Shown here piece after piece: positions 29,754 through 31,283 of a stretch of 31,283 nucleotides of DNA. Origin of the DNA: Patescibacteria group bacterium UBA6257 (GTDB lineage Bacteria; Patescibacteriota; Minisyncoccia; UBA6257); NCBI GenBank assembly GCA_002440845.1, contig DJVL01000034.1:1-31283 (forward strand), written 5' to 3'. A program made the translations under genes and the position numbers. The notes under the pieces are model-generated. The model was not told the DNA's origin. It worked only from the letters and a program-made list of their open reading frames with translations, and did no database searches. Within the stretch, counting starts at the first letter, position 1, and every line of letters starts with the position of its first letter.

Positions 29754-30206
29754 TTAAGGATTCAAGGTTACACAATAGTCCTTTTCTATTTTATCTTGAA
29801 CCGCTTTAATTGTTTCTTTTCCCATTTCTTTATCAACGCCAAAAAAATGCCCAACCGTATCCTCGCTTATCATTTCAAAAGGAGTATTACAATCTAAAGA
29901 AGGGCCTAAAAGGCCGCCGTTAGAATCATAAATAGCCGTTTTGTAGCGGCATTTTCCGTTTTCTAATCCTAAAACGGCAATTGTAAAATTGCCTACATCA
30001 AAAGGAACAACAAATTCCGCGGGACTGCATTTAATAAATTCCCTGCTCAAGCACTCTGTATCGCTTCCACAAGAAGTAAAGTTATTTGCGACTTCCGGCG
30101 TTCCTTCCGATTCAGGAAACGAAACGGGTTTTTTATTCAAAAAAAAATAACCGCCAGTCGCTAAAACAGCTAAAACTATAACCCAAATCATTATTCTTTT
30201 ATTCAT
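29754..30206 (-). CDS. Membrane-anchored cysteine-containing hypothetical protein
   Basis: 150 residues. MNKRIMIWVIVLAVLATGGY forms an N-terminal anchor. The outside part has cysteines in TSCGSDTECLSREFIKCSP, NGKCRYK, LDCNTP and KDYCVTL: six in all, an even number that suits disulfides outside the membrane. The motif SCGSDTECLSREFIKCSPAEF looks like a small conserved extracytoplasmic module seen in uncharacterised CPR proteins, but I cannot name it. No enzyme signature. It probably forms a unit with the similar gene downstream. Presence of disulfide-rich surface proteins would need an oxidising system not seen in this window. Confidence 0.8.
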   Translation of the reverse strand: MNKRIMIWVIVLAVLATGGYFFLNKKPVSFPESEGTPEVANNFTSCGSDTECLSREFIKCSPAEFVVPFDVGNFTIAVLGLENGKCRYKTAIYDSNGGLLGPSLDCNTPFEMISEDTVGHFFGVDKEMGKETIKAVQDKIEKDYCVTLNP

Positions 30207-30327
30207 TTTTTAGATTATTTAGATTGCCTAACCCGATTATTAATTTATGTTTTCATTATAACACTTTTTGATTTCAACAACAAAAACCTATTTTCTAATT
30301 AAAAAAATTAATAAAAGAATATAAATA

Positions 30328-30355
30328 AAAAGCCCTAAGTTCTCTTAGGGCTTTT
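30328..30355. terminator. Bidirectional terminator
   Basis: AAAAGCCCTAAG (30328-30339), loop TTCT, CTTAGGGCTTTT (30344-30355): a perfect 12-bp stem. T-rich on both sides, so it ends the minus-strand 257-residue reading from the right. Confidence 0.9.
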
Positions 30356-30368
30356 AGGGCTTTAAAAA

Positions 30369-31133
30369 TTATTTATTAATTGCTTTAATTGTTTTTAGCT
30401 TTTTTAAATTCTGGCGAGCGGCAAGTCTTATATCAAAATTATTTTCTTTTAAAATAATCTGCCGAAGAATTGCTTCAGAAAAAATCTTTTTTGTGGCTTC
30501 AAACCTAACAGGAACGCACTCATCTTCTAAAGCCAACCCTTGAAGCGCCTCAAAATAATTTTGAGGATTAAGTTTCCTGACGGCTTCAATCCTAAAATTA
30601 TTTTCAATTGTTGCGTCACAGGCAATGCTTGCAAAAAACCCTTCCTCTTTTATCATTTTAAAGGCAACTTTTCTTACTTCTATAAAACACCTGCTTTTAA
30701 AAATTTTATAGAGTAAGCTTTGGGAAAATTCTGGAGAATCTTCATTTAATTCATTTTCCGGATAAAGGAAATATGCTTCAGCCCTAACTTTTCCCAAAAA
30801 ATCGTTGGGGATAACAATATTCCTTATGTTCTCAAAAGGTATTCTGAAAAAACGCGGTTTATCAACAGAAGCAAGCCAGTGAATCATAAATGGATGACCA
30901 ACAATGAAATGCAATCCTTTGCCGCACAGAATTTTAGAATCAGGATTCCAATCAGGGGCTTTTATTTCTACGCCAAAAGGATTAGAAAATCTTCCTAAAT
31001 GAGAATTAAGCGTAGGACCTAAAACACGATACAAGCCATCGTAAAATAATTCCTCTCTTCTTAAACCCACAATATCAATAAAATAATTTTCAACTTCCTT
31101 CTCGTCAAACCTTTTTTTTATTAATTCTATCAT
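30369..31133 (-). CDS. Hypothetical protein with HEAT-like C-terminal repeats
   Basis: 254 residues from the ATG at 31133, chosen because AGAGGTGGGAG lies directly before it; a GTG at 31142 is possible but would sit on that ribosome site. The N-terminal part has ELFYDGLYRVLGPTLNSHLG, then a KILCGKGLHFIVGHPFMIHW segment. This recalls a small phage-linked domain with a 'C-x-K-G-x-H' signature, though I am not certain. The C-terminal third shows helical repeats NFRIEAVRKL, VPVRFEATKKI and DIRLAARQNLKKL, typical of HEAT-like protein-binding units. No catalytic site is evident. It stands alone between a strong promoter and a terminator, and nothing near it explains its role. Confidence 0.75.
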   Translation of the reverse strand: MIELIKKRFDEKEVENYFIDIVGLRREELFYDGLYRVLGPTLNSHLGRFSNPFGVEIKAPDWNPDSKILCGKGLHFIVGHPFMIHWLASVDKPRFFRIPFENIRNIVIPNDFLGKVRAEAYFLYPENELNEDSPEFSQSLLYKIFKSRCFIEVRKVAFKMIKEEGFFASIACDATIENNFRIEAVRKLNPQNYFEALQGLALEDECVPVRFEATKKIFSEAILRQIILKENNFDIRLAARQNLKKLKTIKAINK

Positions 31134-31225
31134 TTCTCCCACCTCTTTTTATAAAGATTTTCTAAAATTAATTTTAAAGCAACAAAAATTTTCAAAGAAC
31201 AAAAAACAATTTTTAATCTTTTTAT

Positions 31226-31254
31226 ATTATAGCATTTATTTAATTTTTAGTCAA
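31226..31254 (-). promoter_or_regulatory. Strong promoter of the HEAT-like protein gene
   Basis: Minus-strand TTGACT (31249-31254) and perfect TATAAT (31226-31231), spacer 17. The leader is about 86 bases to the ATG at 31133. Confidence 0.7.
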
Positions 31255-31283
31255 TTTTAATTCCTTCTTTTTGTATTATTCCT

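Overview
The window looks like a chromosomal segment of a Candidatus Phyla Radiation (Patescibacteria) bacterium, most likely a Parcubacteria-type lineage. The DNA is AT-rich and the genes are short and tightly packed. UGA is used as a stop, so this is the standard bacterial code rather than the Gracilibacteria code. Many small membrane-anchored proteins have no recognisable family, and several start codons lack a clear Shine-Dalgarno. No lineage assignment was computed; this is inference from gene style.

Layout. 1-3427: cell-wall genes murD (partial, minus) with a PEGA-domain membrane protein, and divergent ftsW. 3515-4020: ribosomal protein L28, a Thermotoga-type ferredoxin and tRNA-Pro(GGG). 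4171-10456: a probable acquired defence module directly downstream of that tRNA, made of a small HTH controller, a type III Mod methyltransferase with a long N-terminal extension, a DUF3800 protein, a compact three-way-junction RNA element and a type III Res subunit. It is closed by an intrinsic terminator. 10553-15839 (all minus): an ECF sigma factor, a putative membrane partner, an OB-like membrane protein and a MacA/MacB-type export system. 15985-18594: a small TTG-start gene, an unannotated minus-strand small RNA gene, rsmE, a Xer-type tyrosine recombinase and a small amphipathic ORF. 18671-21427: gltX and murG. 21598-25832: a PD-(D/E)XK nuclease, then a Trm9/ALKBH8-like methyltransferase divergent from an elp3-mnmA operon. 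25893-27863: two small hypothetical genes, a second PD-(D/E)XK/iron-sulfur nuclease and tRNA-Gly(CCC). 27885-29070: prmC preceded by a long structured leader with a 25-codon ORF and a terminator. 29156-31133: three hypothetical genes, two of them membrane anchored.

How the genes fit together. The most striking set is Trm9-like/Elp3/MnmA. In eukaryotes the corresponding activities (cm5U by Elongator, methyl esterification by Trm9/ALKBH8, 2-thiolation) build mcm5s2U at tRNA wobble position 34. Here one-polypeptide versions sit side by side in what looks like a bacterium. The other strong signals are RNA: a structured element beside the DUF3800 gene inside a type III restriction operon, an orphan sRNA with a near-consensus promoter and terminator, and a structured leader/attenuator in front of prmC that could couple release-factor methylation to translation termination.

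Limits: all assignments are by eye from motifs. No homology search, structure prediction or covariance analysis was run.
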